From the NCBI GenBank assembly GCA_031277235.1, contig JAITMT010000348.1, forward strand, positions 1-14,709: a stretch of DNA of 14,709 bases, given 5' to 3'. This DNA comes from Tannerella sp. Lineage in GTDB: Bacteria > Bacteroidota > Bacteroidia > Bacteroidales > Tannerellaceae. A program made the translations under genes and the position numbers. Below, in pieces: positions 8,051 through 13,827 of this stretch (positions are counted from its first letter, which is position 1; every line of letters begins with the position of its first letter). The notes beneath the pieces are model-generated. The model did no database searches. It was not told where the DNA came from and saw nothing but the letters and a program-made list of their open reading frames with translations.

Positions 8051-8177
8051 TTTTTAATTTGACAATTTGAAGATTTGAAAATTCCAAATCGGAATGCAAA
8101 GGTACGTTTTTTTTTTTGGATAATGACGTTTTTTTTGAGAAATTCACGCTGTTTTGTGTCGTGAGTCATTAAAAAAT
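8051..8177 (-). repeat. 127-bp direct repeat, copy A (upstream of gamma subunit)
   Basis: It aligns without gaps to 11713-11839 in the same orientation. I count six mismatches in 127 bases: four in a T11G2 versus T7G6 homopolymer stretch, one A/C and one T/C. It contains two short inverted repeats (ATTCC/GGAAT and TCACG/CGTGA) and a TACCTTTG box reading toward the gamma gene. Homology stops 13 bases before the gamma ATG. It has no coding potential of its own. Confidence 0.95.
8097..8104 (-). promoter_or_regulatory. -7-like box TACCTTTG within repeat copy A
   Basis: TACCTTTG reads toward the gamma-subunit gene and fits TAnnTTTG. No TTTG occurs at the -33 spacing; the upstream spacer carries an 11-base A run (minus strand). 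Transcription from it would leave a leader of about 50 nt before the ATG at 8037. The same box occurs in copy B at 11759-11766. It is a plausible but incomplete promoter. Confidence 0.45.
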
Positions 8178-8258
8178 CATTCACAGCCGTTTCTTGGGCA
8201 TAACCGGCTATATTTTATTCTGCAAATTTTCAAAAAAAATCACAAGAAATCAAGACTG

Positions 8259-8798
8259 TCATTGCTCCAAATCTTCCGTTCCGGGCGTAATAATCACGAC
8301 TGTTGATAAGGAAATCAATGGAACCAATCTTTCCAAATCGGTATTATCCATGCGGATACAGCCTTCCGACACTCTTGTTCCCAGCGAGGAGGGCAAATGT
8401 GTGCCGTGTATCCCGATACCTTTATGACCGGGCGTATTCAGGCGGATGAAATACGGACCGTAAGCGCCTTGAATCTCGCCTTCTCCGTCGCCGAAATCGT
8501 GTTTCCAGTTACTTGAATGTTGAATGTCGGAAATGCTGAATATGCCTTCGGGTGTTTTCATATCGCCTTTTTCGATTTTGTTGCCCGGATTCATACCGAC
8601 GGCAACAGGCACGCACATCAACTCGTCGCCCCGAAAATTGATCAGGCGCAGTTGCTTTTCCTGTTTGGAAATGAGAATGACCGAAGCGTTTGCGACTGCT
8701 TCCAATTGTGAATTATACCGGTGATAGACGAAAAACAATCCGGCGTATGGAATCAAAAGAATTATCCATAAGACAACGTGTTTTCTAAGCGATTTCAT
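8259..8798 (-). CDS. Membrane-anchored L,D-transpeptidase (YkuD domain)
   Basis: A 179-residue protein with a single N-terminal membrane segment (about 8-25, after KSLRKH) and a periplasmic YkuD domain. The active-site signature is intact: HGTHLPSSLGTRVSEGCIRM, with the conserved histidine at 131, serine 144, catalytic cysteine 147 and arginine 149. The substrate-loop sequence VGMNPGNKIEKGDMKTPEG (68-85) is also typical. Such enzymes crosslink peptidoglycan stem peptides through meso-DAP residues, attach proteins to peptidoglycan, or trim such links. No peptidoglycan-binding domain is present, so the protein is minimal. It is the last gene of a tight operon, starting 10 bases after the YccF gene stop. 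No strong terminator follows; only an AT-rich stretch separates it from repeat copy A. Confidence 0.92.
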   Translation of the reverse strand: MKSLRKHVVLWIILLIPYAGLFFVYHRYNSQLEAVANASVILISKQEKQLRLINFRGDELMCVPVAVGMNPGNKIEKGDMKTPEGIFSISDIQHSSNWKHDFGDGEGEIQGAYGPYFIRLNTPGHKGIGIHGTHLPSSLGTRVSEGCIRMDNTDLERLVPLISLSTVVIITPGTEDLEQ

Positions 8799-8808
8799 AC
8801 ATCAGGGA

Positions 8809-10371
8809 TTAATTCGTATAGAGTGCTTCAAGCCATGCGTCGCCGCCATATTCTTTCCAGATAACGTTTTTCAGATATCCTTCTCCCTGCGCTTGCCCTT
8901 CATACCGGAAAACAGGCGTCTCGTCATCTTCAAAAGAATATACGACTATTCGCCGGACTCCGGTCGTATTGTTTTTAATGATAAATACAAAGTCGGTGAA
9001 TTTGCTGTTGCGGTTAAACAGCCTCGGATACAAAACCGTATTCGGCTTAACGTCTTCGGGTTTGGTATATACCTGCCATTCGCCGGTGTATTTATATTCG
9101 CCGGATGCATTGTCATAACTTTTGTTCAACGCTCCTCTTTTCAGGTAGTCCAACAGAGCCATCCTGCATTTGCCGGTATTGATGCAAGCCCGGGAATCGT
9201 TATCTCCGAAAACGCTGTTTAACAGGAAGAAATCATCTTTGGGCAATATGAAAACGGATGAAATATAGCCTGTAACGCTTTTGTTTCCTGTTTTCAGTTT
9301 GACCCTGCTCCATTCCGTGTTGTTTGAATAGGTAATCAATTCAGCCCCGTAAGGCAATTTTTCGACAATGTTGAAATCGGTTCCTGCAATTTCCGACGAG
9401 CGCAGATTGGTGATGTTCGCAAAGGTGTAAAAACGGGGCGCTTCCCTGTCTATTTTACGGGGAAGATAATAGTCTGTATATCCAAAATAACCGCCAACAG
9501 AGAAAAGCAAGGCTAATGCAACCGTTATTAACAGCAGATTTCGATTACCGGAACTTTCTGTTGAAGTTGGTATTTCCTCCTGTTCTGTAACAAAATTTTC
9601 GGGTTTGGGAACTTGAAGTTCGGAAGGCGTATTAAATGAATCGTTGGAAGGCTCATCTTCAATAATCAAAATCGGCTGGTATTCGGGAGGTACATTATTC
9701 GAATCAATAGCCGGGACATCCGGTTGTGTTGATTTTCTATAGATAGCAGCCATCATTCTTTCTTCCATTATTTTCAAGACTGTCGCCGGTACGCAAATCT
9801 TGTTGACGGGATTAAATACCGTGCTTAGCGATTTTACGTAAACCAGTCCTGCAGGTATCCCTATGATTGAAATAAATTCCAAAAACGCCGCAAGTGTTAA
9901 TGCAACCACATGAATCAGCCCGAATGGAAAATAAAGGATTCGGACTATAACGGAAAAAGTTTTCCACAAAGCATTTTGCTTCTCTCCGGTCAATTGAACA
10001 ACATACTTCTTGTTTAACATTGCATGCCCGTGAGGCCAGAGCAGAAATTTGGCATACTGTAAAAGTCCCAGTCCCAATGGCAGTCCAACGATGGTAATAC
10101 ACCAGAATAAACCGCCGAGGGCTGTAGCCAATGCGATAACGAGTCCTCCAAATGGCGGTATTATATGCCAAAGGATATTTAGAAAAATATCAGATCCTTT
10201 GTAATCAGTTCTTACTTTGGATAAATCAATTGGCTCTAAATTAAGATTCTCCATTTCACGCTCTTTTTTACCCGACGTTATCGAAATAATAACAGCAATA
10301 ATCACTACAGGCAAAAGGAGTATTATCAATTCACCGGTTCCGGGAGCACTGAATAATAACAGTAAATTCAT
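8809..10371 (-). CDS. Membrane protein with two YccF domains and SH3-like domain
   Basis: A 520-residue protein of unknown function with a clear modular plan. Residues 12-32 are a hydrophobic helix. Residues 62-118 and 142-198 hold two copies of the YccF ('inner membrane component') domain, seen as GGLFWCITIVGLPLGLGLLQYAKFLLWPHG and AAFLEFISIIGIPAGLVYVKSLSTVFNP. A polar P/E/S/T linker follows (about 212-275), then another membrane helix (279-298). After that comes a bacterial SH3-like segment (about 314-377: TNLRSSE, YGAELITY, VTGYISSVFI) and a tail that includes DYLKRG and a repeat of aromatic strands. The C-terminal half should face the periplasm, where SH3b domains often bind cell wall. 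It lies 12 bases after the lipoprotein gene and 10 before the transpeptidase, which supports a joint envelope role. Confidence 0.85.
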   Translation of the reverse strand: MNLLLLFSAPGTGELIILLLPVVIIAVIISITSGKKEREMENLNLEPIDLSKVRTDYKGSDIFLNILWHIIPPFGGLVIALATALGGLFWCITIVGLPLGLGLLQYAKFLLWPHGHAMLNKKYVVQLTGEKQNALWKTFSVIVRILYFPFGLIHVVALTLAAFLEFISIIGIPAGLVYVKSLSTVFNPVNKICVPATVLKIMEERMMAAIYRKSTQPDVPAIDSNNVPPEYQPILIIEDEPSNDSFNTPSELQVPKPENFVTEQEEIPTSTESSGNRNLLLITVALALLFSVGGYFGYTDYYLPRKIDREAPRFYTFANITNLRSSEIAGTDFNIVEKLPYGAELITYSNNTEWSRVKLKTGNKSVTGYISSVFILPKDDFFLLNSVFGDNDSRACINTGKCRMALLDYLKRGALNKSYDNASGEYKYTGEWQVYTKPEDVKPNTVLYPRLFNRNSKFTDFVFIIKNNTTGVRRIVVYSFEDDETPVFRYEGQAQGEGYLKNVIWKEYGGDAWLEALYTN

Positions 10372-10383
10372 GTTAATATAATT

Positions 10384-11349
10384 TTAATCATTGGTATTCT
10401 CTTCTTTCTTAACATTCGTATAAACAAAATGCTCCAAATCCACCCGGTAACGGAAACCTCCATTGACGATTTGAATGATTAAGTTGCCGTCGTCGAATTG
10501 AAGGGAATCAACCCAATCATAAACGGATTCCAATGCCCAGATACAGAAATATTCCGAAGTCGCTTTGTCATATCCCCATGCGGGCGCTCTAAATCCGGAG
10601 ACAACAATATATTGTTCATTTTCAGCACGCAATATATATAAGTCTGTATCGGAAAGATCAAACAATTCCGCTTTTGTTTTGGTCATGTTGAATGTTACCG
10701 GCTCGCCGGTAGAACTATCCAATTGATTTATAGCCGCTTCATTATCCTGCAGGAAAAGTCTGGCATACTTGTCCGCATCACTTTCCGGTTCATTATCGGA
10801 TGAATTATAGGCTTTGACTCTTAAAAATTCCTGTAATTCTTTATTTTCCGAAAGGTTATCGCTTTCGATAAACTCGCCTTTTGAAATATAAAAGGAATAG
10901 GCAATGGAGTAGAATTGATAAAAGGTATAGTCATATAAAACATAGTCTGCTTCATACCCGGTGTTTCCCTGATAAATATTTCCCTCATAATACAAATAGG
11001 ATTTATCATTCAGGTTTACGATAGAAACCGAACGCACAGGTTCAAATGAAAATTCATTTAATGTGTCGCGTCGGATTTCCTCCCATCGCTTTTTTTTATT
11101 TTCCAGGATGATTACTTCATTTCTGTCTTCATCATCATCAAACCGTACATACATGATTTTGTGTTTTTCAATTTGAAAGGAAGTGTCGGGAAGAACTGCA
11201 AATTTTTCCTGAAAAATCCGTATCCGTTCCTGTTCGGTCAGTTGCCTGTTAAATTGAGAACAGGCGGGAAAGCAGCAGGCAGCGAGTAAAATACAGATTG
11301 TTTTCAACAGGATAATTGACATAAACAAACTCTTCCTGTGAAAAAACAT
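10384..11349 (-). CDS. Hypothetical lipoprotein
   Basis: I do not recognise this family. From the ATG at 11349 it has a typical lipoprotein signal peptide: a basic MFFHRK start, a hydrophobic stretch, and a good lipobox LLAAC, whose cysteine is residue 25; a second Cys-containing FPAC follows. AAGGA lies just before this ATG. An in-frame ATG at 11394 would add 15 hydrophilic residues and lies just downstream of the promoter, so the longer start (336 residues) cannot be excluded. The mature part is rich in D, E, Y and N, includes FDDDEDRNEVIILENKKKRW, and has no known catalytic motif. It should be attached to the outer or inner membrane facing the periplasm. It is the first gene of the three-gene envelope operon, with a good promoter at 11430-11461. 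Confidence 0.8.
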   Translation of the reverse strand: MFFHRKSLFMSIILLKTICILLAACCFPACSQFNRQLTEQERIRIFQEKFAVLPDTSFQIEKHKIMYVRFDDDEDRNEVIILENKKKRWEEIRRDTLNEFSFEPVRSVSIVNLNDKSYLYYEGNIYQGNTGYEADYVLYDYTFYQFYSIAYSFYISKGEFIESDNLSENKELQEFLRVKAYNSSDNEPESDADKYARLFLQDNEAAINQLDSSTGEPVTFNMTKTKAELFDLSDTDLYILRAENEQYIVVSGFRAPAWGYDKATSEYFCIWALESVYDWVDSLQFDDGNLIIQIVNGGFRYRVDLEHFVYTNVKKEENTND

Positions 11350-11429
11350 TTTGTCCTTATCTGCCGTATATTGCTCAACATGTGCTTTGTTCATGTATAT
11401 TATTGTTAAAAATTGTTTGAAAATCGCCG

Positions 11430-11461
11430 CAAATGTAAATGCAATTTTTGAATTTTACAAA
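11430..11461 (-). promoter_or_regulatory. Bacteroides-type promoter for the envelope operon
   Basis: TTTG (11461-11458) and TACATTTG (11437-11430) on the minus strand are 20 bases apart, a full match to the -33/-7 consensus. Transcription should start near 11423, about 30 nt before the ATG at 11394 and 75 nt before the one at 11349. Confidence 0.8.
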
Positions 11462-11594
11462 TATTGTTAAAAAAAATAAAAAAAATATGATTTTTTTGCA
11501 TAAGACAGTTGGCAGTCCTTCGTGCCTTCGCACTTTCGCGCCTGTTTTGATTTTGAGGAGATGAAGCAAAAACATTGCGGAGTTAGGGTTTTTA

Positions 11595-11702
11595 TCATTC
11601 AAAAAGAGAAACAAGCGGATAGTTTTGTACAGTAACATATTTATCCACAACTTTCAATAACAACCGGTAGCCTCTGCCATATTTATCGGACAAGGCATCC
11701 AT
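11595..11702 (-). CDS. Possible 35-residue small protein or gene remnant after repeat B
   Basis: An ATG lies 11 bases after the end of repeat copy B, at a position analogous to the gamma-subunit ATG after copy A. It opens a 35-codon frame, MDALSDKYGRGYRLLLKVVDKY and a further 13 residues. Composition looks protein-like, but there is no recognisable motif and no homologue that I know. It may be a small gene, the truncated 5' end of a gene whose rest was lost, or chance. Confidence 0.25.
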   Translation of the reverse strand: MDALSDKYGRGYRLLLKVVDKYVTVQNYPLVSLFE

Positions 11703-11712
11703 CGCTTTTATT

Positions 11713-11839
11713 TTTTTAATTTGACAATTTGAAGATTTGAAAATTCCAAATCGGAATGCAAAGGTACGTTTTTTTGGGGGGATAATGACGTTTTTTTTGC
11801 GAAATTCACGCTGTTTTGTGTCGTGAGTCACTAAAAAAT
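11713..11839 (-). repeat. 127-bp direct repeat, copy B
   Basis: This is the partner of 8051-8177, in the same orientation with no gaps. It carries the same TACCTTTG box (11759-11766, minus strand) and the same two internal inverted repeats. Its homopolymer stretch reads T7G6 rather than T11G2. Together the two copies bracket the three-gene envelope operon; equivalent positions are 3662 bases apart. Confidence 0.95.
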
Positions 11840-11891
11840 GACTCCATTAAACTCTGCAATCGTTCCCTGTGCATAACTCGAATTGAAATAT

Positions 11892-12149
11892 TCAAATCGT
11901 GGTAGCGTGTTGAGAAGCGTAATTTTCCAGAATTTTGCTGATTACTTTCTGGTAGGTGGTTTTTTGCTTTCGCGCATATTTACGGAAAAAATCCAAACTT
12001 CTGTTGTTTAGCGGGATGGTAATTTCTTCCTTGCTTGTTTTGGGAACAAGAAATTCGGGCGCAGGTAAAAAATCTTCAATGATTACCGCATGTTCAAGCG
12101 CCTCTTCAATTTCAGGAGGCGCGTCAGTGTATATTATTCTTCGTTTCAT
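11892..12149 (-). CDS. brnA: BrnA-like antitoxin (ribbon-helix-helix)
   Basis: An 85-residue protein with an N-terminal acidic, extended region and a C-terminal ribbon-helix-helix-like segment (about 41-80: EEITIPLNNRSLDFFRKYARKQKTTYQKVISKILENYASQH). In the known BrnTA family, BrnA binds and inhibits the BrnT RNase and, as a dimer, represses the shared promoter. The gene follows brnT with a four-base ATGA overlap, the usual toxin-first order for this family. A 19-bp tandem duplication lies exactly at its start, so its ribosome-binding region and ATG are present twice; only the second ATG is in frame. The sequence is divergent from the classical BrnA, so the symbol rests mainly on its partner. 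Confidence 0.85.
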   Translation of the reverse strand: MKRRIIYTDAPPEIEEALEHAVIIEDFLPAPEFLVPKTSKEEITIPLNNRSLDFFRKYARKQKTTYQKVISKILENYASQHATTI

Positions 12150-12181
12150 AAATTTTTATTCCTTTCATAAATTTTTATTCC
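12144..12181. repeat. 19-bp tandem duplication at the brnT-brnA junction
   Basis: Bases 12144-12162 and 12163-12181 are identical, head to tail. On the minus strand each copy reads GGAATAAAAATTTATGAAA, so it carries a GGA-rich ribosome-binding segment and an ATG. The duplication changes the end of brnT and the degree of overlap with brnA. Confidence 0.97.
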
Positions 12182-12421
12182 TTTCCGCCAATATCCTGCT
12201 CCAATAATGCGGATATTGCCATTTCTTATAGTAAATCTCAATGTTATTACTCTGTTTTCTATTTTACCAATACAAAAAAATCTATCTTCCTGCATTGAAT
12301 GTTTTTTATCTTTCAAAATTATCCTATTACGGTCGAAAAAGGCAGCTTGTGCTTCCTCAAATGAAACATCGTGTTTGGCAATGTTTTCTGCATTTTTGGT
12401 TTCGTCCCATTCAAAGGTCAT
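12146..12421 (-). CDS. brnT: BrnT-like toxin (ribonuclease)
   Basis: A 91-residue member of the BrnT family, small RelE-fold ribonucleases that stop translation when not bound by BrnA. The signatures are visible: N-terminal FEWDETKNAENIAKHDVSFEEA (3-24), then RFFCIGKIENRVITLRFTIRNGNIRIIGAGYWRKGIKIYE in the C-terminal half. The frame is open 52 codons further upstream, but the start at 12421 is preferred because family proteins begin near MxFEWD and the promoter (12441-12472) lies inside that extension. The last six residues (RNKNL after IYE) come from the 19-bp duplication. Without it the frame would continue as TKNNIH and overlap brnA by about 20 bases. The toxin therefore looks full-length, with a replaced tail. 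Confidence 0.92.
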   Translation of the reverse strand: MTFEWDETKNAENIAKHDVSFEEAQAAFFDRNRIILKDKKHSMQEDRFFCIGKIENRVITLRFTIRNGNIRIIGAGYWRKGIKIYERNKNL

Positions 12422-12440
12422 AATTTTAAATATTGGAGTA

Positions 12441-12472
12441 CAAAGATAGTTGCAATATTTTATATTTGCAAA
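12441..12472 (-). promoter_or_regulatory. Bacteroides-type promoter for brnTA
   Basis: TTTG (12472-12469) and TATCTTTG (12448-12441) are 20 bases apart on the minus strand. Transcription would begin near 12434, leaving a very short leader (about 12 nt) before the brnT ATG at 12421. By family precedent, BrnA would repress here; I see an AATATTTTATATTTG stretch but no clear operator palindrome. Confidence 0.8.
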
Positions 12473-12534
12473 TTTCAATAAAAATTCTGTGAAAAAATTT
12501 GAAGATTTTGATCCTCTGTAGCAACAGACGAATA

Positions 12535-12583
12535 AACAAAAAAACGTGTGAACGGATTTCTTGACTATCCCGTTCACACGTTT
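12535..12583 (-). terminator. Strong intrinsic terminator with no adjacent gene
   Basis: A perfect 14-bp stem (12583-12570 with 12555-12542, minus strand AAACGTGTGAACGG and its complement) encloses a 14-nt loop. The T run TTTTTTTG (minus strand, from within the stem foot) follows. Orientation is minus. The nearest minus-strand stop codon is 459 bases upstream and already has its own terminator, so this one may insulate brnTA or end an unannotated transcript. Confidence 0.85.
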
Positions 12584-12644
12584 GGATTTTCATTCGCTTT
12601 CTATTGTTTTTCTTTCAGGTTACCCAATGTAATACCCAAATTTG

Positions 12645-12794
12645 CAATCCGTCAGGATTGCATCGCTCGGTAGAAAGGGAATCCACCCACAGGACGCATT
12701 CCGTACGGAAACAACGTTCATCGACCGGATGGGAGATCATGCGACCCTATACGGACAACATTTTCTACCGAGCGATGCATCCCTGACGGGATGA
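12645..12794. repeat. Composite palindromic element (REP/MITE-like)
   Basis: A perfect 17-bp inverted pair, GCATCGCTCGGTAGAAA (12660-12676) and its complement (12762-12778), is extended outward to about 32 bases with mismatches. Each outer arm contains its own small hairpin (AATCC-GTCA-GGATT and ATCCC-TGAC-GGGAT). The core has a 12-bp palindrome TTCCGTACGGAA (12699-12710). The whole could fold as one structured RNA or be a non-autonomous mobile or REP-like repeat. No target-site duplication is visible. Confidence 0.8.
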
Positions 12795-12804
12795 CGAGTT
12801 CTCT

Positions 12805-12834
12805 ATGTTTTTAAGGCTGAAAGCCTTAAAACAT
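12805..12834. repeat. Short inverted repeat (hairpin)
   Basis: ATGTTTTTAAGGC (12805-12817) pairs with GCCTTAAAACAT (12823-12834) with one bulged T and a five-base loop. It lies next to the composite palindromic element and may belong to the same family of intergenic repeats. Confidence 0.8.
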
Positions 12835-12972
12835 CAGCAACTTGACAAACCTCCCTTGCGGGAAGATATTTTGGGAGAGGAACATTGAGTGGAGTGTCTT
12901 AAAAAATCCTGCCAATCTTGATAATCTTGCTTAAATCCCGGTTCAGACAAAAAGGACAGACAAAAGGCAAAC

Positions 12973-13002
12973 AAAAAAGGGGCAGATACAAAGGTCTGCC
13001 CC
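12973..13002 (-). terminator. Intrinsic terminator of the alpha-beta oxidoreductase genes
   Basis: On the minus strand GGGGCAGA (13002-12995), an eight-base loop and TCTGCCCC (12986-12979) form a perfect GC-rich stem, followed immediately by TTTTTTG. It lies about 40 bases after the stop codon of the beta-subunit gene. Confidence 0.9.
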
Positions 13003-13041
13003 TACATTCCAAAACCGGGCGATACTGCCAAATTAGAATTT

Positions 13042-13803
13042 TCAGTTATTCTTCAAATCCCCCAGCGGGAAGACCGGAAACATATTGTCCTGCATCCATT
13101 TGTTGGCTTCGGCGGGCGTCATTTTCCAGCCTACCGAACAGGTGGACACAAATTCGACAATGGATGTGCCCTTGTTTGCCATCGAATTTTCAAAAGCCAG
13201 CCGGAGCATTCTTTTCGCCTTCTTGACGGCAGCCATGGTTTCAACACTCTGGCGCGTTACGAGGCACGTACCCTCCAGTTGGGCAAGCAAATCGGAAATT
13301 TTCAGCGGATAGCCGTTCAGCGCCACGTCGCGACCGTAAGGGCTGGTAGAAGTTGCCATGCCGAGCAACGTTGTCGGCGCCATCTGACCGCCGGTCATTC
13401 CGTAAGTGGCGTTGTTAACGAACACGATCACAATGTTTTCACCCCGGTTGGCGGCATGAATCGTTTCCGCCGTACCGATGGCGGCAAGGTCGCCGTCGCC
13501 CTGATAGGTAAACACCATTCGATCGGGATTGAGGCGTTTTACAGCCGTTGCCACGGCGGGAGCACGCCCATGGGCGGCTTCGAGCCAGTCTATATCTATA
13601 TAATCGTACGCGTAAACGGCGCAGCCCACCGGTGAAATGCCGATGGTTTTTTCTTCCATTCCCATTTCTTCAACGACTTCGGCAATCAACTTGTGTATCA
13701 CGCCGTGGCTGCATCCGGGGCAATAGTGCATATTATTTTCGAGCAATAACCTGGGTTTCTCGTAAGCCAGGTTTTCGGGTTTTATGATTTGTTTTAATTC
13801 CAT
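13042..13803 (-). CDS. 2-oxoacid:ferredoxin oxidoreductase, beta subunit (TPP-binding)
   Basis: A 253-residue cytoplasmic subunit that binds thiamine pyrophosphate and, probably, one [4Fe-4S] cluster. It works with alpha and gamma to convert a 2-oxoacid plus CoA to acyl-CoA and CO2 while reducing ferredoxin. The TPP/Mg motif GDGDLAAIG (102-110) with NNATYGMTGGQ (130-140) is intact. Cysteines C28 and C31 (CPGC), C61 and C222 match the four cluster ligands of the KorB/OFOR family in order and rough spacing. The gene starts 24 bases after the alpha stop, so the two are co-transcribed, and a strong terminator follows. The gamma gene, usually next in this operon in Bacteroidales, is missing here and is found at 7495-8037. 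The oxoacid used (2-oxoglutarate versus branched-chain) is not decided. Confidence 0.95.
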   Translation of the reverse strand: MELKQIIKPENLAYEKPRLLLENNMHYCPGCSHGVIHKLIAEVVEEMGMEEKTIGISPVGCAVYAYDYIDIDWLEAAHGRAPAVATAVKRLNPDRMVFTYQGDGDLAAIGTAETIHAANRGENIVIVFVNNATYGMTGGQMAPTTLLGMATSTSPYGRDVALNGYPLKISDLLAQLEGTCLVTRQSVETMAAVKKAKRMLRLAFENSMANKGTSIVEFVSTCSVGWKMTPAEANKWMQDNMFPVFPLGDLKNN

Positions 13804-13827
13804 ACAATTTGATAATGTTAAATTTTT

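Larger units (their letters stand above)
11395..11891. other. Intergenic region between brnA and the envelope operon
   Basis: It holds the promoter of the envelope operon, repeat copy B, and a 35-codon frame directly downstream of that repeat (see separate entry). Between about 11470 and 11590 the sequence is homopolymer-rich and then a short GC-rich string (CTTCGTGCCTTCGCACTTTC); I see no gene there. Confidence 0.6.
12422..13041. other. Gene-free block between beta subunit and brnT
   Basis: No gene is supported here on either strand. From right to left it holds the terminator of the oxidoreductase genes, a T-bulged hairpin (12805-12834), a composite palindromic element (12645-12794), a second minus-strand terminator (12535-12583) and the brnT promoter. 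Open frames at 12604-12786 and 12918-13226 are translations of repeats or of the antisense of the beta gene. Confidence 0.75.

Noticed and set aside
8051..8177. Insertion-sequence ends or long terminal repeats
   Set aside because: The two copies are direct repeats but there is no transposase between them and no target duplication outside them. Calling this a transposon would go beyond the evidence.
8038..8184. N-terminal 49-residue extension of the gamma subunit
   Set aside because: The extension is the translation of a 127-bp repeat also present at 11713-11839 in a non-coding setting. Family homology begins at the ATG at 8037.
12422..12577. N-terminal 52-residue extension of BrnT
   Set aside because: It contains the promoter of the operon and reads through the AT-rich spacer into a terminator hairpin. 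BrnT proteins begin near the MTFEWDETKN segment.
12604..12786. A 60-codon open frame on the plus strand across the palindromic element
   Set aside because: It is the translation of an inverted repeat. Similar chance frames occur in such palindromes, and there is no upstream promoter.
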